Assembly: GCF_001050375.1 (NCBI RefSeq)
Contig: NZ_KQ130483.1
Span: 224,478-288,477, forward strand
Source of the DNA: Catenovulum maritimum
GTDB taxonomy: Bacteria; Pseudomonadota; Gammaproteobacteria; Enterobacterales; Alteromonadaceae
DNA length: 64,000 nt
Direction of reading: 5' to 3'
Position 1 is the first letter of the stretch; each line of letters begins with the position of its first letter. The notes beneath the pieces are model-generated. The model worked only from the letters and a program-made list of their open reading frames with translations, made no database searches and had not been told where the DNA came from. The translations under genes were made by a program, and so were the position numbers. Of the stretch, positions 46,366 to 55,421 are shown one piece after another.

Positions 46366-47067
46366 GCTCTATACCAATTATCCAGTGATGATCTAACCTT
46401 TCCTAACCCACAGCTCGCGCTCGATAATCCAAACGGCTTGCTCGCGATTGGTGGTGACTTATCTAGTACAAGACTTATCAATGCATATAAGCTTGGTATT
46501 TTTCCATGGTTTAACCCCGAAGAGCCTATACTTTGGTGGAGCCCTAATCCTAGAGGTGTGATAACACCAGCTGAGTTCAAATTAAACCGAAGTACCAAAA
46601 AAAGCATCAAAAGAAGTAATTTCTCGTTTACAGTCAATCAAGCGTTTTCCGACGTTATTCAAAACTGCGCTAAACTTAGAGTTAAAGAAGGCACTTGGAT
46701 TAGCGACGAAATGATTTCAGCTTATACAAAATTACACGAAGAAAAATATGCCCACTCAATAGAAGTTTGGCAAAACGATAAATTAGTCGGTGGTCTATAC
46801 GGTATTGGCCTAGGCGCATTATTTTGCGGTGAATCTATGTTTCATCTCGCCACAGATGCCTCTAAAGCGGCATTCTGGCAGCTTTGTGAGTTAGCAAAAA
46901 AGTTTGGCATCCAGTTAATAGATTGCCAAATGCAAAATAGTCATTTACAAACACTTGGGATTTATGAAATTGAACGCAATGATTTTTTAACCATCTCAGC
47001 CGAATTACAGCAAGCCTCCATTTCTTCTGATGTTTGGCATAAGAGGCAATTAAAATATGAGTGGTAA
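46363..47067 (+). CDS. aat: Leucyl/phenylalanyl-tRNA-protein transferase
   Basis: Adds Leu or Phe to proteins with N-terminal Lys or Arg, marking them for ClpAP (N-degron pathway). The conserved start region LTFPNPQLALDNPNGLLAIGGDLS is encoded upstream of the first standard start codon. Further conserved parts are LGIFPWFNPEEPILWWSPNPRGVI, EGTWISDEMISAY, GGLYGIGLGALFCGESMF and IDCQMQNSHLQTLG. From ATC 46363 the protein is 234 residues, the normal family length. It overlaps bpt by 11 bases; the two transferases act in the same degradation pathway. Confidence 0.93.
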   Translation: MALYQLSSDDLTFPNPQLALDNPNGLLAIGGDLSSTRLINAYKLGIFPWFNPEEPILWWSPNPRGVITPAEFKLNRSTKKSIKRSNFSFTVNQAFSDVIQNCAKLRVKEGTWISDEMISAYTKLHEEKYAHSIEVWQNDKLVGGLYGIGLGALFCGESMFHLATDASKAAFWQLCELAKKFGIQLIDCQMQNSHLQTLGIYEIERNDFLTISAELQQASISSDVWHKRQLKYEW

Positions 47068-47770
47068 TATCCCGATCAAATTTGGCATCAGCCAAGCTTT
47101 TCCTTGTAACTACTTACCCGAACAATATGAGAGGTTACTCGTTGCGATAGATGATATTGTTTATAATCCAACCAATTACGAAGTAATGCTTAATTTAGGC
47201 TTTAGACGAAGTGGTGAGCAAGTTTACAGGCCTCATTGCGAATCTTGTCAACAATGTATTTCAATCCGCATACCCGCAGCTGAATTTAGCTTAAGTCGCA
47301 ATCAAAAAAGAACAGCGAAAAAGTGCCAAAATTTCACAACTCGAATTAATAAAAAAGCCATACCAAGCCAATATTTCGAGCTATATTCAAAGTATATCAA
47401 TCAAAGGCATAGCGACAGTACTATGTTTCCGCCAGATTTAGCCCAATTTGAAAACTTTGTCTCTGCTAGTTGGCTCGAGGTTGGTTTTTTAGAGGTATAC
47501 GATCAAAATAAACTCATCAGTATTTCAGTTATCGATTGTCTACCTGATAGTTTTTCTGCTGTTTATACTTTTTTTGACCCTGATTACTCTCATTATTCTT
47601 TAGGTCGATTTGCAATATTACAAATGGTCGAGTTTGCTAAAATCACTCAGCGTAATTATGTTTATTTAGGCTACCAAATAGATGAATGCCAAAAAATGAA
47701 CTATAAAACAGAATACCAACCGCATGAAAAACTAATTGCTGGACATTGGCTTACAACGTCCAAGGCTTAA
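47057..47770 (+). CDS. bpt: Aspartate/glutamate leucyl-transferase (Bpt/Ate family)
   Basis: Transfers Leu from tRNA to N-terminal Asp or Glu, feeding substrates to ClpS/ClpAP. The 237-residue protein has the family's N-terminal cysteine cluster (YRPHCESCQQCISIRIP). The GNAT-like core follows, with TMFPPDLAQFENF, YTFFDPDYSHYSLGRFAILQMVEFA and YVYLGYQIDECQKMNYKTEYQPHE. It overlaps aat by 11 bases and converges on the receiver/TPR gene with a 4-base tail overlap. Confidence 0.95.
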   Translation: MSGNIPIKFGISQAFPCNYLPEQYERLLVAIDDIVYNPTNYEVMLNLGFRRSGEQVYRPHCESCQQCISIRIPAAEFSLSRNQKRTAKKCQNFTTRINKKAIPSQYFELYSKYINQRHSDSTMFPPDLAQFENFVSASWLEVGFLEVYDQNKLISISVIDCLPDSFSAVYTFFDPDYSHYSLGRFAILQMVEFAKITQRNYVYLGYQIDECQKMNYKTEYQPHEKLIAGHWLTTSKA

Positions 47771-49407
47771 CTTACACTGATAATCCCTTGCAACTCTTGT
47801 TCTAAGCTTTTAAACGTCTTAAATTGCTTCTCGTTTAGCTTAGAGGAACCTAACAGATCAACTATCTCATTTGCAGTTTCTCTCTGATCTGTATCTAATC
47901 CGTCTTTCCGATGGATAACCACTAATACTTTTAATATGCTCAACATAACTCGTGCATTTTTAGGGGTTAACATCAAAGCTTGGTTTAGCGAATTAATTGA
48001 GGCTTCAAATCGGCTCTTGTTAAAATATTCAATAGCCATCTCATTTAATTGTTTAGCTGTGAAATGAATTTCAGAACAGGCTTTTAATTCTTGCTCTATA
48101 TAACGACTCACAACTTGACCTGTTAAATTGTCACCCGTTATTTGTTTTTGTACCGACTCAAGCAATACCAAAGCCTCTTCTCTTTTACCTAATTCATGGA
48201 ACACTTTAACTTTATCCAAGTTATCTTCCAAAGAAGGCTTAGCTTTTAGCGAAACGTGTGCATCAACTAAACGCTCAGCTAGGTCCCTTTCATTTTTTAA
48301 GTTAAAGACTCGAGCCTTAGTAATAAATATTTGCTCTTTTAGCTGTGAAGCACTTTGAGCTTGTCCTTCTAATTCATGAATAGAATGCTCTACTTGACGT
48401 AAGATTTTTTTAGACGACTCTTCAGGCAAGGTTGACGCGAAATCAATCCCAGCGCGGATTACATTTAAAGTTAAGTCTGGCGAATCATGGACTGAGTTTT
48501 TAGCAATCCTAGCCATAGCTTGAGTTGCTTTAAATTGACCTTCATGATCATGATTTAGACGAGCAAGATCCCAGAATTTTTTATTTCTTTCTATGTTTCT
48601 AGGTGATAATTTAGTCGCCTTCTTGATTACGTCGTAAGCATTTTCATAATCTTGTTGATCAATATAATGCTCTGCAAGTAAATCATAGGTCGCAAACCGA
48701 GTGTCAGGCTTGTCTTGCATCTTTTGCAGTAGCTCAGATATCTCATCAATTTTATTTTGCTTAATTAATGATTTAGCATAGCCAACATACATCCACGAAT
48801 ATTTATGCAATTCGAGTAGCGCTTCGTAAAAAGTTTCAGCTTCTGTAAACTCTCGCAGGTTGAGTAAACTATCCCCTTTCATTCGCATTAAATTTAAATG
48901 ATATTTATGTAACTTATTATTAAGCAGGTGTCTTTCTACATAATAAATCGCTTTACTATATTCATTTTTATCAAATGCTTCATAGACATTGAAAAGCGTT
49001 TTCTTAACTTCCAGTATATAAGCTAGCCTTTCTTTTATACTTTTTGGAGACAGTGGTTTAACCCAGAAATCATCTGGCTGTAATTCAACAATACCATTAA
49101 CTAAAGTCTCTTCTGTATCAGCACTCAAAAATATTAAAACAGTACGTTTGTTCACATAACCTTTAAATTTAAGTTCTTCGAGTAAGTGAAAACCGTCTTT
49201 ATCACTTTTAACATTGAAAGCACAAATAACCACATGGAAACGTGTTTTTTCACATAAACGAATTGCATAGTAGGCATTTTCTGCACTAACTATGTTTTGG
49301 ACACCTAATTCTGCCAGCGTATTTTTTATAGTATGGTGGACTAAACTATGATCATCTATGATCAAAACATTCAGTGCTGAAAAATTATTTAAATCTTGTT
49401 TTTCCAT
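47767..49407 (-). CDS. Pseudo-receiver response regulator with TPR repeats
   Basis: Residues 10-130 form a CheY-like receiver: acidic pair D18-D19 (VLIIDDHSL) and lysine K117 (FWVKPLSP) are present. The phosphoacceptor position at the end of strand 3 is alanine 63 (VVICAFN) instead of aspartate. The remaining 400 residues are TPR-like helical repeats (for example LIKQNKIDEISELLQK, YIDQQDYENAYDVIKKATKLSP, SINSLNQALMLTPKN). It has no DNA-binding or enzymatic output domain, so it probably works by protein-protein contacts. Related receiver-TPR proteins exist in Alteromonadales and Vibrio; most keep the aspartate (family recollection, not checked). Confidence 0.9.
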   Translation of the reverse strand: MEKQDLNNFSALNVLIIDDHSLVHHTIKNTLAELGVQNIVSAENAYYAIRLCEKTRFHVVICAFNVKSDKDGFHLLEELKFKGYVNKRTVLIFLSADTEETLVNGIVELQPDDFWVKPLSPKSIKERLAYILEVKKTLFNVYEAFDKNEYSKAIYYVERHLLNNKLHKYHLNLMRMKGDSLLNLREFTEAETFYEALLELHKYSWMYVGYAKSLIKQNKIDEISELLQKMQDKPDTRFATYDLLAEHYIDQQDYENAYDVIKKATKLSPRNIERNKKFWDLARLNHDHEGQFKATQAMARIAKNSVHDSPDLTLNVIRAGIDFASTLPEESSKKILRQVEHSIHELEGQAQSASQLKEQIFITKARVFNLKNERDLAERLVDAHVSLKAKPSLEDNLDKVKVFHELGKREEALVLLESVQKQITGDNLTGQVVSRYIEQELKACSEIHFTAKQLNEMAIEYFNKSRFEASINSLNQALMLTPKNARVMLSILKVLVVIHRKDGLDTDQRETANEIVDLLGSSKLNEKQFKTFKSLEQELQGIISVS

Positions 49408-49525
49408 CTAACTAAATCATCTAAAGGTAGGGGCTATTGCAGAAAAGCTTTTTCATTTTAGTTCATGATACTAAAAATTTAATCATCAGATTAAATTAAT
49501 ATGAACTTTTTTTAAAAAACTTACA

Positions 49526-50056
49526 TTAATCTAAAACTTTATAGTCTATTTGACAGTCCGCTGTATCTGAGCTGACGAAGATAGAATTAGCTGAAATCGA
49601 ACATGAAAGGGACACACTGCGATCAATTAATTTAACTAATTCCGAAATTTGTTCAAAATTAAACTGATAAAATTCGGCTTTTAAACTAGATAATTTGGCG
49701 GATGATTGCTTCCACCATACATCCGACTTAGTGTTAAAACTATATACTTTAACTTTATCTGAAATTCTGGTTGCCTTCTTAACCCGTTCAAAGGAAGGCT
49801 CACCAACATCAATCCAAAGTTTTGTTTGCTCATCTAGCGTTTTTAGCCAAACATCAGCTTCTTCAACTGAGCTTAGACCTTTGGTGAAAATTAAATCCGG
49901 ATCTGCATTTAAACAAAAAGCAAGCAAACGAACCATCATACGCTCCAGTGTCTCTGATGGATGCTGGGCAAGTGTTAAATTTAAATTATCGTAATAATCT
50001 CGATCAAAATCAGACAAGCCGATTTTAAATTTATAAATGGTTGGTTTTAGCGCCAA
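49526..50056 (-). CDS. yaeQ: YaeQ family protein
   Basis: The 176-residue protein begins MALKPTIYKFKIGLSDFDRDYYDNLNLTLAQHPSETLERMMVRLLAFCL, the canonical YaeQ start. It has the acidic LWIDVGEPSFERVKKAT motif of the PD-(D/E)XK-like fold. YaeQ was linked to RfaH suppression in enterics, but its biochemical role is not settled. It keeps the residues that the second family member at 28843 has lost. Confidence 0.92.
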   Translation of the reverse strand: MALKPTIYKFKIGLSDFDRDYYDNLNLTLAQHPSETLERMMVRLLAFCLNADPDLIFTKGLSSVEEADVWLKTLDEQTKLWIDVGEPSFERVKKATRISDKVKVYSFNTKSDVWWKQSSAKLSSLKAEFYQFNFEQISELVKLIDRSVSLSCSISANSIFVSSDTADCQIDYKVLD

Positions 50057-50316
50057 AAGAAATGCTCGTAAATTAAAAACTATTTGATTTAGTTTACCCT
50101 ATATAGTCTCTAATTAATCCTAAACTGTGTGAAATACAGAAAAATAACTCATTATATCGCCATATAAATAATTTCTGATAATTACAAACACATCTGGATT
50201 TACAATTTGAATTTTAATCCGGAGAAAAAAACAGCAAAAGCTTTACTTACAAGGCTAGTTAAGGCATGATCTGCGCCGATTTTTATACCGAATTAAATTC
50301 TGAGGTTTTTAACTGA

Positions 50317-50535
<219 letters not shown>

Positions 50536-50567
50536 TTGCTCGCTGGCTTACAGCATCGACCTCAAAA

Positions 50568-50608
50568 AAATCCAGAGTACTTAAGTTTTTAAGATCTACT
50601 CTGGATTT
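50568..50608. terminator. Bidirectional terminator infA / lipoprotein gene
   Basis: A 12-bp stem AAATCCAGAGTA/TACTCTGGATTT is flanked by A-run and T-run (GGATTTTTTATTT on the plus strand, GGATTTTTTTGAGG on the minus strand). It serves both converging genes. Confidence 0.85.
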
Positions 50609-50632
50609 TTTATTTCTGAATATTAAGTTTTA

Positions 50633-52204
50633 TTATTCAGACCCATCTGCAGGCCAACCTAATGGCACATTTGCTACTTGGATCCCTCTCGCTAATAAAC
50701 CTTCTTGAATCGTCAAACCTTCAGGCGCTTGCCATAAATCATGAATGAAGGCTTGAGATGCCGATTCTTCGGTAATATCACCCAAAACACCACTCGCATC
50801 GATATCAAAAACAAAGTTACCTAGGCCATCATAGCTACAGCTTGAGGTTGGCACGTACTCAATATTAGCTCTATGATCGCTACCTAGGTAGGTATTAGTT
50901 AGAGTATCATATTCAATAAATTGCCTTTGAGTGTATGCCTGCAAAGCATGTGTACTTGATGGAGTTGCCCAATCACAAATAAAGCCTAGGATAGCGCCGT
51001 CTGTATTATCAACAGTATCACCATAGCCATAATGCGCTTCACCATCCATAGGTTCATTCGGATTTAAACCTATGTTAAATACTCGGCTATTCGAGTCATT
51101 AACACCAGCTTGCCAAACATAAGTATAATCTCCACTTAAATCTGTTAAATCAAAATTAGCGCCAAAAATATTAAAATTTTCACTCCAACCACTCATATTT
51201 GTCGTTACATTATATTGATTAGCTGAATCAACTAGCCCATCTGATGTAAAAACACTGGTGACATTATGACCACATAAAGTTGCATTGCGAGCTTGCAAGC
51301 TAATATTATCCCCTGCTCTTTCATATGTTAAAGAGCCCGCTAAACTTCGCTCGTCTTGACTGCAATTATTGCCTGGCAGATTAACGTCGGTTACGCCATT
51401 TTCTCCTTCGGCTATATATTTTAAATGCCCTTGGTATTCTGAATAATCATTGCCTGGCATATGCTCCATTTCTAACCAAACTGAGTAGCTATTGCCACTT
51501 GTTACCCAATCAAATTCAACACGGTAAAACCAAGTATCTAGACTATGAGTGATTTCAGCTAAACCAAAAGTCACATTAATCAATCCTAGAGTATTCATAT
51601 AGCTAGTCAAATTGAGTGTGTGGCCTTCACTTGGTAATGACTCACCATGACTTATTGCTGAAGAGATAAGGCTTGCTAGTGTCATAAGGGCCATTCTAGA
51701 CTGATCTTGTACACCAGATAATAAAGCATTGGTTTGTGCTACAGCACATGCATCACCATTTTCATCTTCAACTAGCCAAATGCCTAAATCACCACCAGGT
51801 AGAGTACCATTTTCGCTAGTACTATCCGTTGCATTTGGGTGGCCAGTAAAACTCACACTTGGGCCAAAGCAATTTGCATTATGTGCAATTCGATAAAAAC
51901 TCTCAGGCATAAATACATCACGCAGAGGTGTAATACTGTTTAGTAATAAGCCAATTCGCTGAGTGGACCAAAAATAGTGTGGGATTGAATTGCTAGACCT
52001 AGCAGCAGTCCCAATAATTAACGAGTTATCTTGTTCTAAGAAAGGAGAAGCTGCAGCCAAACCAGTTGGAAAAATATTTTCAACTGCAATAGAATGGTAT
52101 TCGCTCTCTTCCCCTTCGTCTGTTTGAATAGAAATATTACAGCCAGATAACACAAGGCACGCAGCTAGATAGCCAGTAATTTGGTTAAACTTCATGTATC
52201 TCAT
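50633..52204 (-). CDS. Hypothetical lipoprotein
   Basis: A 523-residue protein with a lipoprotein signal peptide (ACLVLSGC, lipid-modified cysteine near 22). The mature part is acidic and rich in Asn, Ser and Gly, with several cysteines (NANCFG, GNNCSQDE, FICDW, TSSCSY) that may form disulfides. No family is recognised. Alternating strands (SGNSYSVWLEMEHMP, YTYVWQAGVND) suggest a beta-rich surface or outer-membrane-anchored protein. It has its own terminator on both sides and no operon partner. Confidence 0.8.
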   Translation of the reverse strand: MRYMKFNQITGYLAACLVLSGCNISIQTDEGEESEYHSIAVENIFPTGLAAASPFLEQDNSLIIGTAARSSNSIPHYFWSTQRIGLLLNSITPLRDVFMPESFYRIAHNANCFGPSVSFTGHPNATDSTSENGTLPGGDLGIWLVEDENGDACAVAQTNALLSGVQDQSRMALMTLASLISSAISHGESLPSEGHTLNLTSYMNTLGLINVTFGLAEITHSLDTWFYRVEFDWVTSGNSYSVWLEMEHMPGNDYSEYQGHLKYIAEGENGVTDVNLPGNNCSQDERSLAGSLTYERAGDNISLQARNATLCGHNVTSVFTSDGLVDSANQYNVTTNMSGWSENFNIFGANFDLTDLSGDYTYVWQAGVNDSNSRVFNIGLNPNEPMDGEAHYGYGDTVDNTDGAILGFICDWATPSSTHALQAYTQRQFIEYDTLTNTYLGSDHRANIEYVPTSSCSYDGLGNFVFDIDASGVLGDITEESASQAFIHDLWQAPEGLTIQEGLLARGIQVANVPLGWPADGSE

Positions 52205-52366
52205 TATCGAATCCCGTCTAGATATTTATTATCTAAGGATAGAAAATAAATAAATTTTTCCAAATAAATTTAACTAACCTTAATTTTGGATAAGAAATTA
52301 TTTAATTCTATGAAGTTATTTAGATTATTTATGGAGAGGCATTTTTTTGGAGTTAAGGAAAATTTG

Positions 52367-52394
52367 CGCTAGTAATAGTTGGCTATTACTAGCG
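52367..52394 (-). terminator. Terminator of the DUF2835 gene
   Basis: A perfect 12-bp stem CGCTAGTAATAG/CTATTACTAGCG with a 4-base loop is followed on the minus strand by CAAATTTTCC. It lies about 60 bases past the DUF2835 stop. Confidence 0.7.
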
Positions 52395-52456
52395 GATTCA
52401 ACCCAGTTATCAGGAAAAAGGCTTTCAAGAAAGCAAGTTGTTATTCCTACTTGAAG

Positions 52457-52687
52457 TTAGCTAGTTTGTTCGAAACTCATAATTTTATTGTTGCTATCAA
52501 CTAACATTCTAAAGCGTCCTTTCAATCCAGAACTATTAATAAAGCGCCTTAAATTACTAGTCGGTACTTGAATTCGCTTACCACATTCAGAAATCAGCAA
52601 TACGTTAGGTAGTTGCCCTGTATAAAATACACTGCACTCTTGATAAGAGACGTCTAAGCTAAAAAAATAAATTTGATAATATGACAT
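52457..52687 (-). CDS. DUF2835 family protein
   Basis: A small protein of 76 residues matching the DUF2835 pattern: YYQIYFFSLDVSYQECSVFYTGQLPNVLLISECGKRIQVPTSNLRRFINSSGLKGRFRMLVD. The function of the family is unknown. Small basic-acidic single-domain members lie beside pepN in many Alteromonadales, as here, on the same strand and behind the pepN hairpin. Confidence 0.85.
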   Translation of the reverse strand: MSYYQIYFFSLDVSYQECSVFYTGQLPNVLLISECGKRIQVPTSNLRRFINSSGLKGRFRMLVDSNNKIMSFEQTS

Positions 52688-52716
52688 GAAAAATTGAAAT
52701 GAAATAAGAGAAATAT

Positions 52717-52738
52717 GGGCAGTGTGTTGACACTGCCC
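52717..52738 (-). terminator. Hairpin downstream of pepN
   Basis: A perfect 9-bp stem GGGCAGTGT/ACACTGCCC with loop GTTG. The minus strand continues ATATTTCTC, a poor T-run, so termination may be partial and allow DUF2835 expression. Confidence 0.55.
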
Positions 52739-52746
52739 AAACGATG

Positions 52747-55374
52747 TTATGCTTTTAACGCTTTAGTGATCTTTTCATACAGATCACTCGATAAATTTTC
52801 GATTTTGGCCAATTTTTCCAACTCTAATTTAATCAGGTTTTGTCTTGATGGGTCCAGTTTTCTATATTGAATAAGCGGATTTATCAACCTAGCCGCAATT
52901 TGCGGGTTAATCGTATTAAGCTTAGTTATGACACTGGCTAAGTACTGATAGCCTCGTCCACTACTATGATGAAATTGCTCATGATTTCCCATTGCAAACG
53001 CACCAAATAAAGAGCGAACTTTATTAGGGTTCTTCCAATTAAAATCTGGATGCTGCTGCAAATCATCGAGCTTATCAAAAACGGTGTCGGATTCCATTCT
53101 TGCTTGTGTAGAGAACCATTTATCCATAACTAAAGCATCGCCACGCCATTTTTGATCAAATTGTTTTAATATATTTGAAAAGACTTGCTCTGGTAATTTT
53201 CTAGCGATATTCATTGCGGCAAGTGAATCCGTCATATTGTCAGCCGAATCAAATTGCTCAACAACCAATTGAGCAATTTCCGCTTGAGTCGCTGCTGGTG
53301 AATCTTGCTTAACATCAGCTAACAATGATAAACAGACATTGGCTAAACTTCTCTGCGCAATTGCTTTTTGACTGTATTGATATTGGCTGCTGTGATTTGC
53401 ACTGTATGTTTGTTGAAGTTCAGTGACAAGTGATTCAGCAATAAACTCAATCAAAGATTTACGCGCGCTTAAGATAGCATCGACATCAACTGTTTCAAAA
53501 TGCTCAAGCATGGTCGCAAAAGTTGGTAAACACAGTAATTCAGCCAGTAAGGCTTTATCAAGTGAAGTATCCATCAAGATTTGTTTCAGTATTTGTGGAA
53601 TACTGGATGGGTATTGATAATTTGAATCTGAAATTTTAGCTTTTAGGTGTTTAACATAAAGCGCTTGAGTTAATTCCCACTTAGTAAAGTCACTGGTCTC
53701 CGCAGGGATCAAACAAGCAAGTGCATCATCTGAGTATTCAAAATTCAATTTAACTGGTGCTGAAAAATCTCTCAATAAAGAAACATATGGCTTTTCAAAT
53801 GCATTGAATTCAAACGTCTGACTTGGCTGAGTTAAGTTTAATACTTGTTCTGCGCCACCTTCGACGGCCAAGGGCTGGCCAGTTTGACTAAAAAAACCAA
53901 CATTAATCGGAATATGTAATGGTAATTTGTTTTTTTGATCTGCCGTCGGCTGAGTGTTTTGACTTAAGGTTAGTTTGTAAACACCTGAGTCTGCATCATA
54001 ATCTTCTGTTGCAGTGACAATTGGTGTCCCGCTTTGGCTGTACCAACGACGGAAGAGGCTAAGGTCAATCTTTGAAGCATCTTCCATAGCTGCAACAAAG
54101 TCATCACAGGTAACAGCCTGACCGTCATGGCGCTCAAAATAAAGCGCCATACCTTGCTGGAATTTATCCTCTCCTAAGATACTGTGCATCATACGTATGA
54201 CTTCAGCGCCTTTGTCGTAGACTGTTACTGTATAGAAGTTATTCATTTCTATTACAGATTCAGGTCTAATCGGATGTGACATTGGGCCAGCATCTTCAGC
54301 AAATTGATGATCACGCATAACACCAACTTGCTGTATGCGGTTTACGGCACGGGAACCTAGGTCCATACTAAATTCTTGATCACGGAAAACCGTTAAGCCT
54401 TCTTTTAAACTAAGCTGAAACCAATCTCGACAAGTAACTCGATTACCCGTCCAATTATGGAAGTACTCATGGCCGACAATTGATTCTATACGTAAGTATT
54501 CAGCATCAGTGGCGCTTTGACTATCTGCAAGTACACAACTGGAATTAAAGACATTTAGGCCTTTATTTTCCATCGCGCCCATATTGAAAAAGTCGACCGC
54601 AACTATCATGTAAATATCTAAATCGTACTCAAGATTAAAGCGCTCTTCATCCCATCTCATTGAAGCTTTAAGTGACTCCATTGCATGAGGTGCGCGCCCC
54701 ATATTTCCTTTATCAACAAATATCTCTAGTGCAATTTCACGATTAGATTTAGTTGTAAAGCTATCTCGAAGTACATCAAAATCACCTGCCACCAAGGCAA
54801 ATAAGTAACAAGGCTTTCTAAATGGGTCAACCCAAGTCACTTTAGTGCGACCATCGTCTAATTTTTCTTCTGCGGTTTTATTGCCGTTAGATAATAAATA
54901 CGGGTACTCTTTAGTGTTAGCAATAATATGTGTTGTAAATTTAGCAAGAACATCTGGTCGATCAGGATAAAATGTAATGCGCCTGAAGCCTTCTGCTTCA
55001 CATTGAGTACAATAGGCGCCGCCAGATAAGTATAGTCCTTCCAAAGATGTGTTATTGACAGGATCAATTTCAGTTTCGATGACCAATTCAAAGGCATCCA
55101 AATTAGTTGAAAAACTAAGACCAGACTCATCTATATGATAATCATCCGAAGTTAGCGTTTGACCGTCTAATTTGATTGATAAAAGCTTTTGCTGCTCGCC
55201 ATTTAAGAATAACTCACCCTTTCCAGTGGTGTTGTTAATATATCGGGTTTTAGAACAAACTTTAGTTTGCTCTGCATTTAACTCTATCGTTAACTCGATG
55301 TTATCAACCAAAAAATTTGGCTTTTTGTAATCTTTTAACAGCTTTGCCGCTGGCGTATTCATTTCATTTTTCAT
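52747..55374 (-). CDS. pepN: Aminopeptidase N (M1 family)
   Basis: A cytoplasmic zinc aminopeptidase of 875 residues. The substrate-binding GAMEN motif (NMGAMENKGLNVF) is followed near residue 300 by the zinc motif HEYFHNW with the third ligand E in KEGLTVFRDQEF. The C-terminal helical domains are complete and end in LYEKITKALKA. The N-terminal region (LLKDYKKPNFLVDNIELTIEL) is typical. It lies 47 bases downstream of the symporter gene on the same strand. Confidence 0.97.
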   Translation of the reverse strand: MKNEMNTPAAKLLKDYKKPNFLVDNIELTIELNAEQTKVCSKTRYINNTTGKGELFLNGEQQKLLSIKLDGQTLTSDDYHIDESGLSFSTNLDAFELVIETEIDPVNNTSLEGLYLSGGAYCTQCEAEGFRRITFYPDRPDVLAKFTTHIIANTKEYPYLLSNGNKTAEEKLDDGRTKVTWVDPFRKPCYLFALVAGDFDVLRDSFTTKSNREIALEIFVDKGNMGRAPHAMESLKASMRWDEERFNLEYDLDIYMIVAVDFFNMGAMENKGLNVFNSSCVLADSQSATDAEYLRIESIVGHEYFHNWTGNRVTCRDWFQLSLKEGLTVFRDQEFSMDLGSRAVNRIQQVGVMRDHQFAEDAGPMSHPIRPESVIEMNNFYTVTVYDKGAEVIRMMHSILGEDKFQQGMALYFERHDGQAVTCDDFVAAMEDASKIDLSLFRRWYSQSGTPIVTATEDYDADSGVYKLTLSQNTQPTADQKNKLPLHIPINVGFFSQTGQPLAVEGGAEQVLNLTQPSQTFEFNAFEKPYVSLLRDFSAPVKLNFEYSDDALACLIPAETSDFTKWELTQALYVKHLKAKISDSNYQYPSSIPQILKQILMDTSLDKALLAELLCLPTFATMLEHFETVDVDAILSARKSLIEFIAESLVTELQQTYSANHSSQYQYSQKAIAQRSLANVCLSLLADVKQDSPAATQAEIAQLVVEQFDSADNMTDSLAAMNIARKLPEQVFSNILKQFDQKWRGDALVMDKWFSTQARMESDTVFDKLDDLQQHPDFNWKNPNKVRSLFGAFAMGNHEQFHHSSGRGYQYLASVITKLNTINPQIAARLINPLIQYRKLDPSRQNLIKLELEKLAKIENLSSDLYEKITKALKA

Positions 55375-55421
55375 AATTAATATCTTTTATTGAATGCCTT
55401 AAGACGTATGCAACTTAGTGT

